From assembly GCA_001298575.1 (NCBI GenBank), contig LJCV01000177.1:117071-181070 (forward strand): a stretch of 64,000 bases of DNA, read 5' to 3'. The position numbers and the translations under genes are program-made. The notes under the pieces are model-generated. The model was not told the origin of the DNA. It did no database searches and saw nothing but the letters and a program-made list of their open reading frames with translations. The stretch is from Actinobacteria bacterium OK074 (lineage in GTDB: Bacteria; Actinomycetota; Actinomycetes; Streptomycetales; Streptomycetaceae). This document shows, piece by piece, positions 41,572 through 51,620 of this stretch (position 1 is its first letter; every line of letters begins with the position of its first letter).

Positions 41572-43335
41572 ATGCCCGCTCTGACGACGACGTCCGACGG
41601 TTTCCTCCTGCACGGCGAGCCGTTCCGCATCATCTCCGGGGCCCTGCACTACTTCCGGGTCCACCCCGACCAGTGGCCCGACCGGCTGCGCAAGGCGCGC
41701 CTGATGGGCCTCAACACCGTCGAGACGTACCTCCCGTGGAACCTCCACGAACCCGAACCCGGCACCCTCGTCCTCGACGGCCTCCTCGACCTGCCCCGCT
41801 TCCTGCGGCTGGCCCAACAGGAGGGCCTGTACGTCCTGTTGCGCCCGGGACCGTACATCTGCGCCGAGTGGGACGACGGCGGACTGCCCGCCTGGCTGGT
41901 CGCGGACCCCGGCATCCGGCAGCGCACCAGTGACCCCCGCTTCACCGCCGCCTTCGACCGCTACCTCGACCTGCTGCTGCCCGCGCTGGGGCCCCAACTC
42001 GCCGCGAACGGCGGGCCGGTGATCGCCGTACAGGTGGAGAACGAGTACGGGGCGTACGGCGACGACACCGCGTATCTCAAGCACGTCGAACAGGCGCTGC
42101 GCTCCCGGGGCGTGGACGAGCTGCTGTTCACCTGCGACCAGGCCAACGCCGCCCACCTGGCCGCGGGCAGCCTGCCCGGGGTGCTCAGCACGGCCACCTT
42201 CGGCAGCCGCGTCGACGAACACCTCGCCGCGCTGCGCGCCCACGCGCCCGAAGGCCCGCTGATGTGCGCGGAGTTCTGGATCGGCTGGTTCGACCACTGG
42301 GGCGGACCGCACCACGTGCGGCCCGCCCAGGAGGCCGCCGCCGACCTGGACCGGCTGCTGGCGGCGGGGGCCTCGGTGAACATCTACATGTTCCACGGCG
42401 GCACCAACTTCGGCTTCACCAACGGCGCCAACCACCACCACACGTACGCGCCCACCGTCACGTCGTACGACTACGACGCCCCGCTCACCGAGAGCGGCGA
42501 CCCCGGTCCGAAGTACCACGCCTTCCGTGAGGTCATCGCCCGGTACGCGCCGGTCCCCGACGAGCCTGCCCCGGCCGCGGCACCCAAACTCCCGCCCACC
42601 ACCGTCGAGTTGACCAGCAGGGCACCACTGCTGCCGTATCTGCGCACGCTCGACGCGGCCGTGCGCACCCCGGACCCGGTCACGATGCACGGGCTCGGCG
42701 CCCACGGCGGGTACGTGCTCTACCGCACCACCGTCCCGGCCTCGGGCGACGGGCTCCTGCACTTCCCGGGCGGGGTCGGCGACCGCGCGCAGGTCTTCGT
42801 GGACGGCGCCCCCGTCGGCGTACTGGAGCGCGAACGGCGCGACGAGACACTGCCGTTGCGGGTGCCGCGGTTCGGTACCCCGCTGGAGGTGCTCGTCGAG
42901 AACCAGGGCGGCGTGAACTACGGGCCGCGCATCGGCGCGCCCAAGGGGCTGCTTGGCCCCGTCCTGTTCAACGGCACCGAACTGCACGACTGGGACTGCC
43001 GTTTGCTGCCGCTCGCGGACCTGGCCGCCGTGCCGTTCACGGCCTCGCCCGGTCCGACGGACGCCGTGCCCGCCTTCCACCACGGCACCTTCGACGTGGC
43101 CGCCCCGGCCGACACCTTCCTCTCCCTCCCCGGCTGGACGAAGGGGCAGGCGTGGGTCAACGGCTTCCACCTCGGGCGCTACTGGAACCGCGGCCCGCAG
43201 CGCACCCTGTACGTCCCCGGCCCGGTCCTGCGCCCCGGCCCCAACGAACTGGTGCTGCTGGAACTGCACGGCACCACCGGCACCCGCGCGCACCTCACCG
43301 ACACCCCCGACCTCGGACCGGAGAACACCGCATGA
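41572..43335 (+). CDS. Beta-galactosidase, glycoside hydrolase family 35
   Basis: The 587-residue protein has the complete GH35 catalytic barrel: ISGALHYFRVHPDQWPDRLRK near residues 20-40, VQVENEYGAYG with the acid/base Glu near 155, and MCAEFWIGWFDHWGG with the nucleophile Glu near 232. YMFHGGTNFGFTNGA follows. Beta-sandwich domains complete the C-terminus. It has no signal peptide, so it likely acts on imported galactosides in the cytosol. Its stop overlaps the next gene by ATGA. Confidence 0.95.
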   Translation: MPALTTTSDGFLLHGEPFRIISGALHYFRVHPDQWPDRLRKARLMGLNTVETYLPWNLHEPEPGTLVLDGLLDLPRFLRLAQQEGLYVLLRPGPYICAEWDDGGLPAWLVADPGIRQRTSDPRFTAAFDRYLDLLLPALGPQLAANGGPVIAVQVENEYGAYGDDTAYLKHVEQALRSRGVDELLFTCDQANAAHLAAGSLPGVLSTATFGSRVDEHLAALRAHAPEGPLMCAEFWIGWFDHWGGPHHVRPAQEAAADLDRLLAAGASVNIYMFHGGTNFGFTNGANHHHTYAPTVTSYDYDAPLTESGDPGPKYHAFREVIARYAPVPDEPAPAAAPKLPPTTVELTSRAPLLPYLRTLDAAVRTPDPVTMHGLGAHGGYVLYRTTVPASGDGLLHFPGGVGDRAQVFVDGAPVGVLERERRDETLPLRVPRFGTPLEVLVENQGGVNYGPRIGAPKGLLGPVLFNGTELHDWDCRLLPLADLAAVPFTASPGPTDAVPAFHHGTFDVAAPADTFLSLPGWTKGQAWVNGFHLGRYWNRGPQRTLYVPGPVLRPGPNELVLLELHGTTGTRAHLTDTPDLGPENTA

Positions 43336-45758
43336 GCGGCCCGCACCACATCCGCGTTCCCCTGCCCGCCGGACCGCCGCTGACCGGGCACCTCCCCTTC
43401 GCCGACGCCCCCGGCGTACCGGATCCCATCGAGGTCACCAGCCGTCTGCTCACGCGCGGCGGACGGCCCTGGTTCCCGGTCTCCGGCGAGTTCCACTACT
43501 CGCGCTACCCGGCCGCGGAGTGGTCGGAGGAACTGCTGAAGATGAAGGCGGGCGGGGTCACCGTCGTCGCCTCGTACATCATCTGGATCCACCACGAGGA
43601 GGTGGAGGGCCGGGTCCGCTTCGACGGCGACCGCGACCTGCGGCGTTTCGCCGAACTCTGCGCCCGGCACGGGCTGGACTTCGTCCCGCGCATCGGCCCC
43701 TGGTCGCACGCCGAGGTCCGCAACGGGGGCCTGCCCGACTGGCTGTTGGCCCGCGACTGCGTGCCGCGCACCGACGACCCCGGCTATCTGGCGCCCGTAC
43801 GCGCCTGGTTCACGTCGATCGCGGAGCAACTGCGCGGCCTCGACCGCGCGCACGGCGGCCCGATCGTGGCGATCCAGATCGAGAACGAGCTCTACGACCA
43901 GCCCGGCCACCTCCGCACCCTCAAACGGATGGCCCAGGAAGCCGGTTTGAGCGCGCCGCTGTGGACGGCGACCGCCTGGGGCGGGGTCCAACTCCCGCCC
44001 GACGAACTGCTTCCGCTGTACGGCGGCTACACCGACACCTTCTGGACCGAGGCGCACGGCGGGTGGCCCGACACCTGCCGCAAACACTTCTTCTTCACCC
44101 ACCAGCGGGACGACGAGGGCATCGGCGCCGACCTCAGACCCACGACCGTACGCGGCGGCCAGCCGGACCTGCACGCGGACCGATTCCCCTGGGCCACCTG
44201 CGAGTTGGGCGGCGGCATGGCGGTGTCGTACCACCGTCGTCCGCGCATCGACCCGGACGACATCGGGGCGCTCGGCCTCACCAAGATCGGGTGCGGCTCG
44301 GTCTGGCAGGGGTTCTACATGTTCCACGGCGGCACCAACCCGCCCGGTGAACTGGGCACGTTGCAGGAGTCCCACGCGACCGGCTACCCCAACGACCTGC
44401 CGGTCCTGACCTACGACTTCCAGGCGCCGCTCGGCGAGTTCGGCCAGTACCGCCGGACCTACCACGAACTCCGACTCCAGCACCTGCTGTTGGCGGAGTT
44501 CGGGCACCGCATCGCGCCGATGGAGTCCGCGTTGCCCGAGCGCGGTCCCGGCGGACAGGACGACCGGGAGACCCTGCGCTGGGCCGTGCGCACCGACGGC
44601 TCCGCGGGCTTCCTCTTCGTCAACAACCACCAGCCGCACGAGCCGCTGCCGGACCACCCGGACACCTCGTTCACGGTCGAATTCCCGGACGGCGCCGGGG
44701 CGTTGACCCTGCCGAGCCGTACCGTGACGGTCCCGTCCGGGGCCTACTTCTGCTGGCCGTTGCGGCTCGACACCGCGGGGCTGCTGCTGGAGTGGGCCAC
44801 CGCGCAGCCCGTGTGCACGGTCGGGGCGGACGGCCGTACGGTCCTGGTCCTGACCGCGGTTGACGGGATCGCCCCCGAACTCGCCCTGGACGCAACCACG
44901 GTGGCGTCGGTCTCCACCCCGCCGGGCACCACCGTCACCCCGGCCGACGGCCGCCTGCTGGTGACCGGGGTGACACCCGGCACCGACGCCCTGGTGGAGG
45001 TTGTGACCCCGGGCGGCGAACGGGTCGCCCTCCTGGTGGTGGACCCGGCGACGGCACGGACCGTCTACCGGGGCCGGGCGTGGGGCGCCGACCGGCTGGT
45101 CCTGAGCGAGGCGGGCGTCGTCTTCGACCGGGACGAAGTACGGCTGCACGGGCCGTCCGACGCCGTCTCCTTCGCGGTCCTGCCCGCCCCGGAGCGGACC
45201 CCGGCGGTGGCGGGCGCGGCGGTGACATCGGCGGCGGACGGGGTGTTCACGCGGTACGCGGCCTCCGGCGGCTCCGCCTCCGGTGACTCCGCCTCCGGCG
45301 GCCGTCCGGTGCCGGTCACCGTCACCGCGGTCGGCCCCGCCGGTCCGGCGCCCGACCCCGCGACGGGCGTCCAGGGCCGGGCGAGTGCGCCCGCCGACAA
45401 GTACTTCGACACCGTGGCCGCCGAGTACCGCGTCGACGTACCGGCGGACCTCCCGGCGGGCACCCTGCTGCGCCTGCACGTGACCGGGGACGTGGGACGG
45501 GCCTACGTGGGCGGCACCCTCGTGGCCGACCAGTTCTTCTCCGGCGGCGTGTGGGACATCGGCCTCGACCGCCTCCCCGCCGCCGCCCTGCGCACCGAGG
45601 GCCTGCGGCTGAAGCTCCTGCCCCTGCATCCGGACGCCGACGTGTACGTGCCCGGGGAGGCGGGCGCGGCGGGCGCGGCGGGCGCGGCGATGCGGACGGC
45701 CGCGATCACGCATGCGGAGTGGGTCGGTGGGCGGGTGTGGTCGGTTCGGGTGGGGTGA
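43332..45758 (+). CDS. Divergent GH35-like beta-galactosidase
   Basis: The 808-residue protein begins a GH35-type barrel near residue 50 (VSGEFHYSRYPAAEWSEELLK), with VAIQIENELYDQ (acid/base Glu) and FPWATCELGGGMAVSYHRRP (nucleophile Glu), then YMFHGGTNPPGE. It diverges from the first enzyme in both sequence and length: extra beta-rich domains follow, with a VAL/GA-rich C-terminus. No secretion signal is clear. The start overlaps the previous stop. Different substrate linkages are likely. Confidence 0.85.
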   Translation: MSGPHHIRVPLPAGPPLTGHLPFADAPGVPDPIEVTSRLLTRGGRPWFPVSGEFHYSRYPAAEWSEELLKMKAGGVTVVASYIIWIHHEEVEGRVRFDGDRDLRRFAELCARHGLDFVPRIGPWSHAEVRNGGLPDWLLARDCVPRTDDPGYLAPVRAWFTSIAEQLRGLDRAHGGPIVAIQIENELYDQPGHLRTLKRMAQEAGLSAPLWTATAWGGVQLPPDELLPLYGGYTDTFWTEAHGGWPDTCRKHFFFTHQRDDEGIGADLRPTTVRGGQPDLHADRFPWATCELGGGMAVSYHRRPRIDPDDIGALGLTKIGCGSVWQGFYMFHGGTNPPGELGTLQESHATGYPNDLPVLTYDFQAPLGEFGQYRRTYHELRLQHLLLAEFGHRIAPMESALPERGPGGQDDRETLRWAVRTDGSAGFLFVNNHQPHEPLPDHPDTSFTVEFPDGAGALTLPSRTVTVPSGAYFCWPLRLDTAGLLLEWATAQPVCTVGADGRTVLVLTAVDGIAPELALDATTVASVSTPPGTTVTPADGRLLVTGVTPGTDALVEVVTPGGERVALLVVDPATARTVYRGRAWGADRLVLSEAGVVFDRDEVRLHGPSDAVSFAVLPAPERTPAVAGAAVTSAADGVFTRYAASGGSASGDSASGGRPVPVTVTAVGPAGPAPDPATGVQGRASAPADKYFDTVAAEYRVDVPADLPAGTLLRLHVTGDVGRAYVGGTLVADQFFSGGVWDIGLDRLPAAALRTEGLRLKLLPLHPDADVYVPGEAGAAGAAGAAMRTAAITHAEWVGGRVWSVRVG

Positions 45759-46124
45759 GACGGGGGTTGCGCAGGGGGAGCGTGGGGAGTTCGTCGCGCA
45801 GGTCGAGTACGGGGGCGGTCCGCGTCGGCTGAAGTCGCGGTCGCGGCCCGGGAGTTCGCCGCGCCTGACCTCGGGCCCCGGTGCCGTCCCGTCTCCGGTC
45901 GGCGGCCCGTCCTGTGCCCGTCCCGTGCCCGGTCGGCGGCCCGTCCCGCGCCCGGTCGACGGCCCGCCTCGTGCCCGGTCGGCGGCCCGTCCCGTGCCCG
46001 TCCCGTGCCCGGTCGGCGGCCCGCCTCGTGTCCGGTCGGCGGCCCGTCCCGTGCCCGTCTGCCCTATCCTGCCTGCTAAGTTCTGCCGCCCGGCGCCGCA
46101 GAGCCGGACAGGGGCACCCCAGGC
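45759..46124. repeat. GC-rich tandem repeats upstream of the LacI gene
   Basis: Between 45890 and 46060, an approximately 80-base unit (three sub-units of 33, 23 and 24 bases around GGTCGGCGGCCCG) is present about twice. Instances of that core occur at 45898, 45931, 45978, 46011 and 46034, with a variant at 45954. No gene is supported. Confidence 0.7.
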
Positions 46125-47222
46125 GTGTCCCGAAGCGCCATGGAGGGTCCTGTTTCCGGGAGACGCAGTAGACGGAGCTTCGCGGGGTCGCGCCCGGTGA
46201 TGGACGACGTGGCCCGCCTGGCCGGTGTCTCCAAGCAGACCGTCTCCCGGGTGCTCAACGAACACCCCTCCGTCCGCGCCGAGACGCGCGAGGCGGTCCT
46301 GACGGCCATGCGCACGCTCGGCTACCGGCCCAGCCGCAGCGCCCGATCGCTGGCCAGCGGCCGGACCCGGATGCTCGGGGTCATCTCCTTCGACGCCGCC
46401 CGCTACGGCCCGGCGTCCATCCTCACGGCGATCAACAGGGCCGCGCAGGACTCCGGTTACCTGGTGAGCGCCATCGCGCTCGACACCGCGGACCACGACA
46501 CGGTCGTCGAGGCGGTGGACCGGCTCTCGGCCGAGGGCGCGGACGGGGTGATCGCCATCGCGCCGCAGCGGTGGATCGGACGGGCCCTGGCCGACACGCA
46601 CCTGGGCACCCCCCTCGTGGTGCTGGAGAACGACCTGGAGAACGGGACTCCGCTGGTCACCGCGGACTCCCGGGCCGGTGCCCGCAAGGCCACCGAGCAC
46701 CTGCTGGGCCTCGGTCACGCCACGGTGTGGCACATCGCGGGGCCGACCGGCTGGACGCCCGCCGACCAGCGGACGGAGTCCTGGCGGCAGACGCTGCACG
46801 AGGCCGGGGCGCGGGCCCCCGAGCCGCTCGTCGGCGACTGGACCGCGGACGCGGGATACGAGTTGGGGCGGGTGCTGTCGCAACGCCCGGACGTCACCGC
46901 CGTGTTCGTCTCCAACGACCAGATGGCGCTCGGCGCCCTGCACGCCTTCCACGAGGCCGGCCGCGAGGTGCCGGGGCATGTCAGCGTCGTCGGCTACGAC
47001 GACATCCCCGAAGCCGCCCACTTCCTGCCGCCGTTGACCACCGTCCGCACCGACTTCGCCGAGATCGGCCGGCATGCGCTCCAGCTCCTTCTGGACCGCA
47101 TCGCCGACCCGGTCCAGAAGGAGTTGGAACCGGTGCTGGAATCGGTGCCGGAGCGGGCCGAGCACGTCGTACCGGTCGAACTCGTCGTTCGCAGCAGTAC
47201 GGGTCGGCCGCCGCGCCGTTGA
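46125..47222 (+). CDS. LacI-family transcriptional regulator
   Basis: The 365-residue protein carries a LacI HTH after a short basic extension (MDDVARLAGVSKQTVSRVLN, then RAETREAVLTAMRTLGYRPS) and a periplasmic-binding-fold ligand domain with MLGVISFDAA and SVVGYDDIPEAAHFLPPLTT. GTG 46125 and ATG 46140 are both possible starts, since the ribosome site is weak. It lies behind the GH35 genes and probably represses their operon through TGTTACCGATAACA. Confidence 0.88.
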   Translation: MSRSAMEGPVSGRRSRRSFAGSRPVMDDVARLAGVSKQTVSRVLNEHPSVRAETREAVLTAMRTLGYRPSRSARSLASGRTRMLGVISFDAARYGPASILTAINRAAQDSGYLVSAIALDTADHDTVVEAVDRLSAEGADGVIAIAPQRWIGRALADTHLGTPLVVLENDLENGTPLVTADSRAGARKATEHLLGLGHATVWHIAGPTGWTPADQRTESWRQTLHEAGARAPEPLVGDWTADAGYELGRVLSQRPDVTAVFVSNDQMALGALHAFHEAGREVPGHVSVVGYDDIPEAAHFLPPLTTVRTDFAEIGRHALQLLLDRIADPVQKELEPVLESVPERAEHVVPVELVVRSSTGRPPRR

Positions 47223-47780
47223 TCGACCGGTCGACCGGTTCGGTGGTGTTTTGCAATGGGTGCAAATTCTGCCTGACGCCCGAATCGGCCATCTTGGGGA
47301 GCGTGCCCGGTGGCATGGCTTGTACTGCACCCGGAGGGGCCAGTTCCGCGCGCTTCCGGTAAACACTCTTTTTATGTCGTGGAAATTTCCGCCACGCTTC
47401 CCGAATTAATCGTGACGTGGGTCACATGTGGGGGGGGTGGGGGTGAGTGGGGCCGGGGTCTTGGTCATTCGTTCCTCCGGGCTCGGGCGGCGGCGCCATG
47501 ATCCCTGGTGGGGGGTGAGGATGGCGGGGCGCGAGAGCTCCTCTGTGGCCGATGGTGGCCGGTGGTCGTCGTTGGCGCAAAAGATCCGTTGCTCTGTTGC
47601 CCCCTGCGGAATTGATTGACAAGCCTTGACCGATCAACTGAACCTTCAAATAGCAACAACTCTTCAGACAGCGACTCTTCGGGTGAGCCGCAGGCCGTAG
47701 TGCTCGTCACCCGCTCTTCTGTCGCTCTTCTGTCCCACCGGGGCCAGCCATCTTCCGATTCTCGAACGAGGAGATGCCGC
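47223..47780. promoter_or_regulatory. Regulatory intergenic region before the glycosyltransferase operon
   Basis: No gene found. The inverted repeat TTGCAATGGGTGCAA at 47251-47265 looks like a LacI-type or similar operator. GTGACGTGGGTCAC at 47412-47425 matches the Streptomyces Crp form GTG-N6-GNCAC. A promoter-like TTGACA occurs near 47617. The latter part is AT-richer than its surroundings. Confidence 0.5.
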
Positions 47781-48746
47781 ATGTCCGTCAGTCATGTACG
47801 TGAGGAAGAGAAACTCGTCAGCGTCATCCTTCCCTGTTACAACGAGGAAGCCGTACTGCCCGAGACGTATGCCCGGCTTCTTTCCGTGCTGTATTCCGAG
47901 GGGGCGGCGGAATACGAGTTAATTTTCGTGGATGACGGAAGTTCCGACGAAACGTGGCCCATCATCCAGAAGTTCACGCAGCAGAACCCGTCCGTGCGGG
48001 CCGTCCGGTTCAGCCGGAACTTCGGCCACCAGGCGGCCTGTCTGGCCGGGTTGCGGGCAGCCGCCGGCGGCGCCGCCGTCGTCATCGACGCCGATCTCCA
48101 GGATCCGCCCGAACTCATCCCCAGGATGGTCGAGTTGTGGCACCGGGGCTGGTCGGTCGTCTCCGCCCACCGCACCGAACGGCAGGGCGAGAGTTACTTC
48201 AAGAAGGCGAGCGCCTTCGCCTACTACCGGTTGCTGAACGCGCTCGCGGACCACCCCACCGCCCTGGACACCGGGGACTTCCGGCTCCTGGACCGGGCCG
48301 TGGTCGACGTCCTGGCGGGGCTGCGGGACAAGGAACTGTATCTGCGCGGCGCGATCAGCTGGACCGGTTTCCCCGAGACCAGCATCGACTACCAGCGGGA
48401 CGCGCGGGCGGCGGGCGAGACCAAGTACACGCTCCGCAAGATGCTCGAACTCTCCCGCCGGGGCATCCTCGCCGGTTCGACGGCACCGCTGCGCCTGCCC
48501 TCCTACCTGGGCCTGCTCTCGCTCGCCTCGGCCGCGGGACTCGGCGTCGCCCGGCGGTCGCGGCCGGCCGCGCTGGCGGTCGGCCTCTTCGGCGTGCAGG
48601 CGCTGACGACCGGCGTCCTCGGCGAGTACGTCCAGGGCGTCCACCGCCAGGTGCTGGACCGCCCGCCGTACATCGTCCGCGACGCGATCGGCGCCCGCCC
48701 GGCGGCCGACCGCGCCGCCGTCCCGACCGTACGAGAGGTGGCCTGA
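47781..48746 (+). CDS. GT2 family glycosyltransferase (DPM1/GtrB-like)
   Basis: The 321-residue protein has a GT-A core: VILPCYNEEAVLPETYARL, LIFVDDGSSDETWPI, and VVIDADLQDPPELIP with the catalytic DAD. Two C-terminal membrane segments occur near 240-290. Proteins of this type transfer a sugar from a nucleotide donor to a polyprenyl phosphate or similar lipid. AACGAGGAG precedes the ATG. It begins a five-gene run in which each start overlaps or touches the preceding stop. Confidence 0.88.
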   Translation: MSVSHVREEEKLVSVILPCYNEEAVLPETYARLLSVLYSEGAAEYELIFVDDGSSDETWPIIQKFTQQNPSVRAVRFSRNFGHQAACLAGLRAAAGGAAVVIDADLQDPPELIPRMVELWHRGWSVVSAHRTERQGESYFKKASAFAYYRLLNALADHPTALDTGDFRLLDRAVVDVLAGLRDKELYLRGAISWTGFPETSIDYQRDARAAGETKYTLRKMLELSRRGILAGSTAPLRLPSYLGLLSLASAAGLGVARRSRPAALAVGLFGVQALTTGVLGEYVQGVHRQVLDRPPYIVRDAIGARPAADRAAVPTVREVA

Positions 48747-50206
48747 TGAGCGCGGAGAAGCCGACGAACCTGCCGAACCTGCCGGCGGAGGAGCCCGTGG
48801 ACGTCCTCGTGGTGGGGGCCGGGTTCACCGGACTGGCCGCCGCGCTGGAACTCGGGGCGCGCGGGGTCAGCTGCCGGGTGCTCGAACAGGCGCCCGAGAT
48901 CGGTGGCCTGGCGGGCAGTTTCGACGTCGGCGGCCGGCGGCTGGAGCGCTTCTACCACCACTGGTTCTCCTCGGACGACGAGATGCTGCGGCTCTGCGCC
49001 GAACTCGGCGTCTCCCACCTGATGGAACCGCACCTGTCGCGCACCGGCCTGTACTACGCCAACTCCGTGTACCGGCTGTCCAAGCCGACGGACCTGCTGC
49101 GCTTCACCGCCCTGCCCCTGGCCGACCGCCTCCGGCTCGGCGCCCTGGCGCTGCGGGCCCGCCGGGTGCGCGACTGGCGCGAGCTGGAGTCGCGCACGGC
49201 CGAGGACTGGCTGGTCTCGCTCGGTGGCCGCCGGGTCTACGACGTCGTCTGGCGGCCGTTGCTGGAGGGCAAGTTCGGCGGTTACGCGGACAAGGTCGGC
49301 GCGACCTGGATGTGGACCAAGCTGCACCTGCGCGGCGGCAGCCGTACCAAGTCGGGCAGCGAGACCCTGTACTACCTGCGCGGCGGCAGCGAGGCCCTGC
49401 TGACCGCGCTGCACAAGCGGCTGCTCGAACAGGGCGTGGACGTCCGCACCTCGACCCCGGTCGAGGCCGTGCACGCCGACGAGCGCGGGGTGTCCGGGGT
49501 CACCGCGGGCGGCCGGTTCTTCCCGGCCCGCGAGATCCTGCTGACCACCCCGCCCCCGCTCCCCGCCGACCTGCTGGACGGCCCCGCCTGCACGCATCCG
49601 GCGGTGCCCGCGCTGAGCAGGCAGCTGCGGCAGGTCGACTACCTGGCCAACGTCTGCCTGGTCCTGGAGAACGACCGCAGGCTGTCCGAGACGTACTGGC
49701 TCAACGTCAACGACCCGACGTTCCCCTACGTCGGTGTCATCGAGCACACCAACCTCGACGACCCCGCCCACTACGGCGGCCGGCACGTGGTCTACCTGTC
49801 GAAGTACCTGCCGTCCGACGCGCCGCTGTACCGGATGACGGACGACGAGGTCTTCGCGTACAGCCTGCCGCACCTGAAGCGGATGTTCCCCGCCTTCGAC
49901 GAGAGCTGGGTGCGGGACCACCACGTCTGGCGGGCCGAGCACGCCCAGCCCGTCATCACCCCCCACTACTCGCGCACGATGCCGCCGACCGAGAGCCGCG
50001 TCCCGGGGCTGTACCTGGCCAGCATGGCGCAGGTCTTCCCGGAGGACCGCGGCACCAACTACGCGGTCCGGGACGGCCGCCGGGCCGCCGCACTCATCGC
50101 CGACCGCCTCCGCCACGGCCGCGCCACCCGCCCCACGACGGCGACACCGACACCGACACCCAACGGCACCGCACAGAACCGGACCCACGGGGGTACCCAT
50201 GGCTGA
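48746..50206 (+). CDS. FAD-dependent oxidoreductase (amine oxidase/UGM-like)
   Basis: The 486-residue protein has a dinucleotide motif VLVVGAGFTGLAAALELGARG near residues 20-40, GGLAGSFDVGG and RFYHHWF. The family resembles UDP-galactopyranose mutase and protoporphyrinogen oxidase and is often found next to GT2 genes. The low-complexity tail (residues about 465-486) is T/P-rich. ATG 48746 shares one base with the previous stop, and its end overlaps the aminotransferase gene by 8 bases. Confidence 0.85.
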   Translation: MSAEKPTNLPNLPAEEPVDVLVVGAGFTGLAAALELGARGVSCRVLEQAPEIGGLAGSFDVGGRRLERFYHHWFSSDDEMLRLCAELGVSHLMEPHLSRTGLYYANSVYRLSKPTDLLRFTALPLADRLRLGALALRARRVRDWRELESRTAEDWLVSLGGRRVYDVVWRPLLEGKFGGYADKVGATWMWTKLHLRGGSRTKSGSETLYYLRGGSEALLTALHKRLLEQGVDVRTSTPVEAVHADERGVSGVTAGGRFFPAREILLTTPPPLPADLLDGPACTHPAVPALSRQLRQVDYLANVCLVLENDRRLSETYWLNVNDPTFPYVGVIEHTNLDDPAHYGGRHVVYLSKYLPSDAPLYRMTDDEVFAYSLPHLKRMFPAFDESWVRDHHVWRAEHAQPVITPHYSRTMPPTESRVPGLYLASMAQVFPEDRGTNYAVRDGRRAAALIADRLRHGRATRPTTATPTPTPNGTAQNRTHGGTHG

Positions 50207-51620
50207 CTTGATGACGGCCGAGCAGGCCGAGGCGCTCCGCATCGACGAGGTGCACGGCCTGTACCGCCAGTACGTCAGCCGCAGCCAGGTGTCGCTGATC
50301 GGCTCGTTCGGCTTCGGACGCGACCTCGTCGAGCACGCCGAGGGCGCCTGGATCACCCTGCGCGACGGCCGCCGCATCCTCGACTTCACCGGTGGTGTCG
50401 GGGTGCTCAACCACGGCCACAACCACCCCCGGATCCTCGCCGCCCGCGAGCGCTTCCAGCAGCACCGCCGCATGGAGGTGCACAAGAACTACTTCTCCCC
50501 CTACGTGGCCGCCCTCAGCCACAACCTCGCCCAGCTGCTGCCGGGCGACCTGAACATCAGCTACTTCCCCAACTCCGGTGCCGAGGCGGTCGAAGGAGCC
50601 GTGAAGCTCGCGTACAAGTACCACGGGGGCCGCCGCGGGACGATCCTGCACACCGACATCGCCTTCCACGGCAAGCTGCTCGGCGCCGGCAGCCTCACCT
50701 CCTCCCCGGAGATCCACTTCCCGTTCCCGCAGATCCCGGGCACCGACGCCTTCGCCTACGACGACCTGGCCTCCTTCGAACTGGCCCTGGAACGCCACCG
50801 GGCCCCGGACGGCACCACCGACGTGTACGCCGTGATCCTGGAGCCCTTCAGCGCCTCCAGCCTGCGCGAGTGCTCGCCGAGCTTCCTCCGCGAGGTCCGC
50901 CGGATCTGCACCGAACTCGACATCGTGCTGATCTTCGACGAGGTCTACACCGGCTGGGGCAAGACCGGTGAGCTGTTCCACTTCATGCACCACCCCGGCC
51001 TGGTCCCCGACGTCGTGACCATGTCGAAGTCGTTCGGCGGCGGCAAGGCGTCCATCTCCGCCTACGTCGCCCGCGAGCCCGTCTTCCGCAGGGCCTACGA
51101 CAACCTCGGCGACGCCACGCTGCACAGCACCACGTACTACGGCTTCGGCGAGGAGACCGCCACCGCGCTGGAGGCCGTCGCCGTCGCCGTAGAGGAGGAT
51201 TTCCCGGACCGGGCCCGGAAGTTGGAGGCGCAGCTGTCGGCGGGGCTGGCCGAGATCGCGCGCCGTCACCCCCGGCTGGTCCGGGAGACGCGGGGGCGCG
51301 GCGCGCTGCACGGTGTCCTGCTCAAGCCGGGTCCCGCACTGCCGGACCGGCTCCGCGCCGCGCTGCCGACGTCCTTGGCGAAGGACCCGCAGGCGGTCGC
51401 CAAGGTGCTCACCGGCGCGGTGATCGCCGCCCTGTACCGGGAGCACGGGGTGCTGACGTTCTTCGGCTCCAACCAGGACATCGCGCTGATCGTCTCGCCG
51501 CCGCTGGTCGCGGGCGCGGCCGAGGCGGACGTCTTCCTCACCGCCCTGGACGCCGTCCTCGACAAGGGCGCCGCCCGGCTGCTGGCCGGACTCGTGAAGG
51601 AGAAGGTGACCGCCTCGTGA
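50199..51620 (+). CDS. Class III aminotransferase (PLP)
   Basis: The 473-residue protein is a complete fold type I enzyme: FTGGVGVLNHGHNHPRIL near residues 66-84, NSGAEAVEGAVKLAYK near 126, LIFDEVYTGWGKTGE near 247 with the PLP-nitrogen Asp, and MSKSFGGGKAS with Lys277 as the Schiff-base residue. It would transfer an amino group to a sugar or aldehyde. The overlapping order with an FAD enzyme and a GMC oxidoreductase suggests oxidation followed by amination. Confidence 0.9.
   Translation: MADLMTAEQAEALRIDEVHGLYRQYVSRSQVSLIGSFGFGRDLVEHAEGAWITLRDGRRILDFTGGVGVLNHGHNHPRILAARERFQQHRRMEVHKNYFSPYVAALSHNLAQLLPGDLNISYFPNSGAEAVEGAVKLAYKYHGGRRGTILHTDIAFHGKLLGAGSLTSSPEIHFPFPQIPGTDAFAYDDLASFELALERHRAPDGTTDVYAVILEPFSASSLRECSPSFLREVRRICTELDIVLIFDEVYTGWGKTGELFHFMHHPGLVPDVVTMSKSFGGGKASISAYVAREPVFRRAYDNLGDATLHSTTYYGFGEETATALEAVAVAVEEDFPDRARKLEAQLSAGLAEIARRHPRLVRETRGRGALHGVLLKPGPALPDRLRAALPTSLAKDPQAVAKVLTGAVIAALYREHGVLTFFGSNQDIALIVSPPLVAGAAEADVFLTALDAVLDKGAARLLAGLVKEKVTAS

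Noticed and set aside
43179..47366. Very long open frame on the reverse strand (about 1395 codons)
   Set aside because: It runs antisense to two GH35 genes and the LacI gene, whose motifs are clear. High GC makes long antisense frames common.
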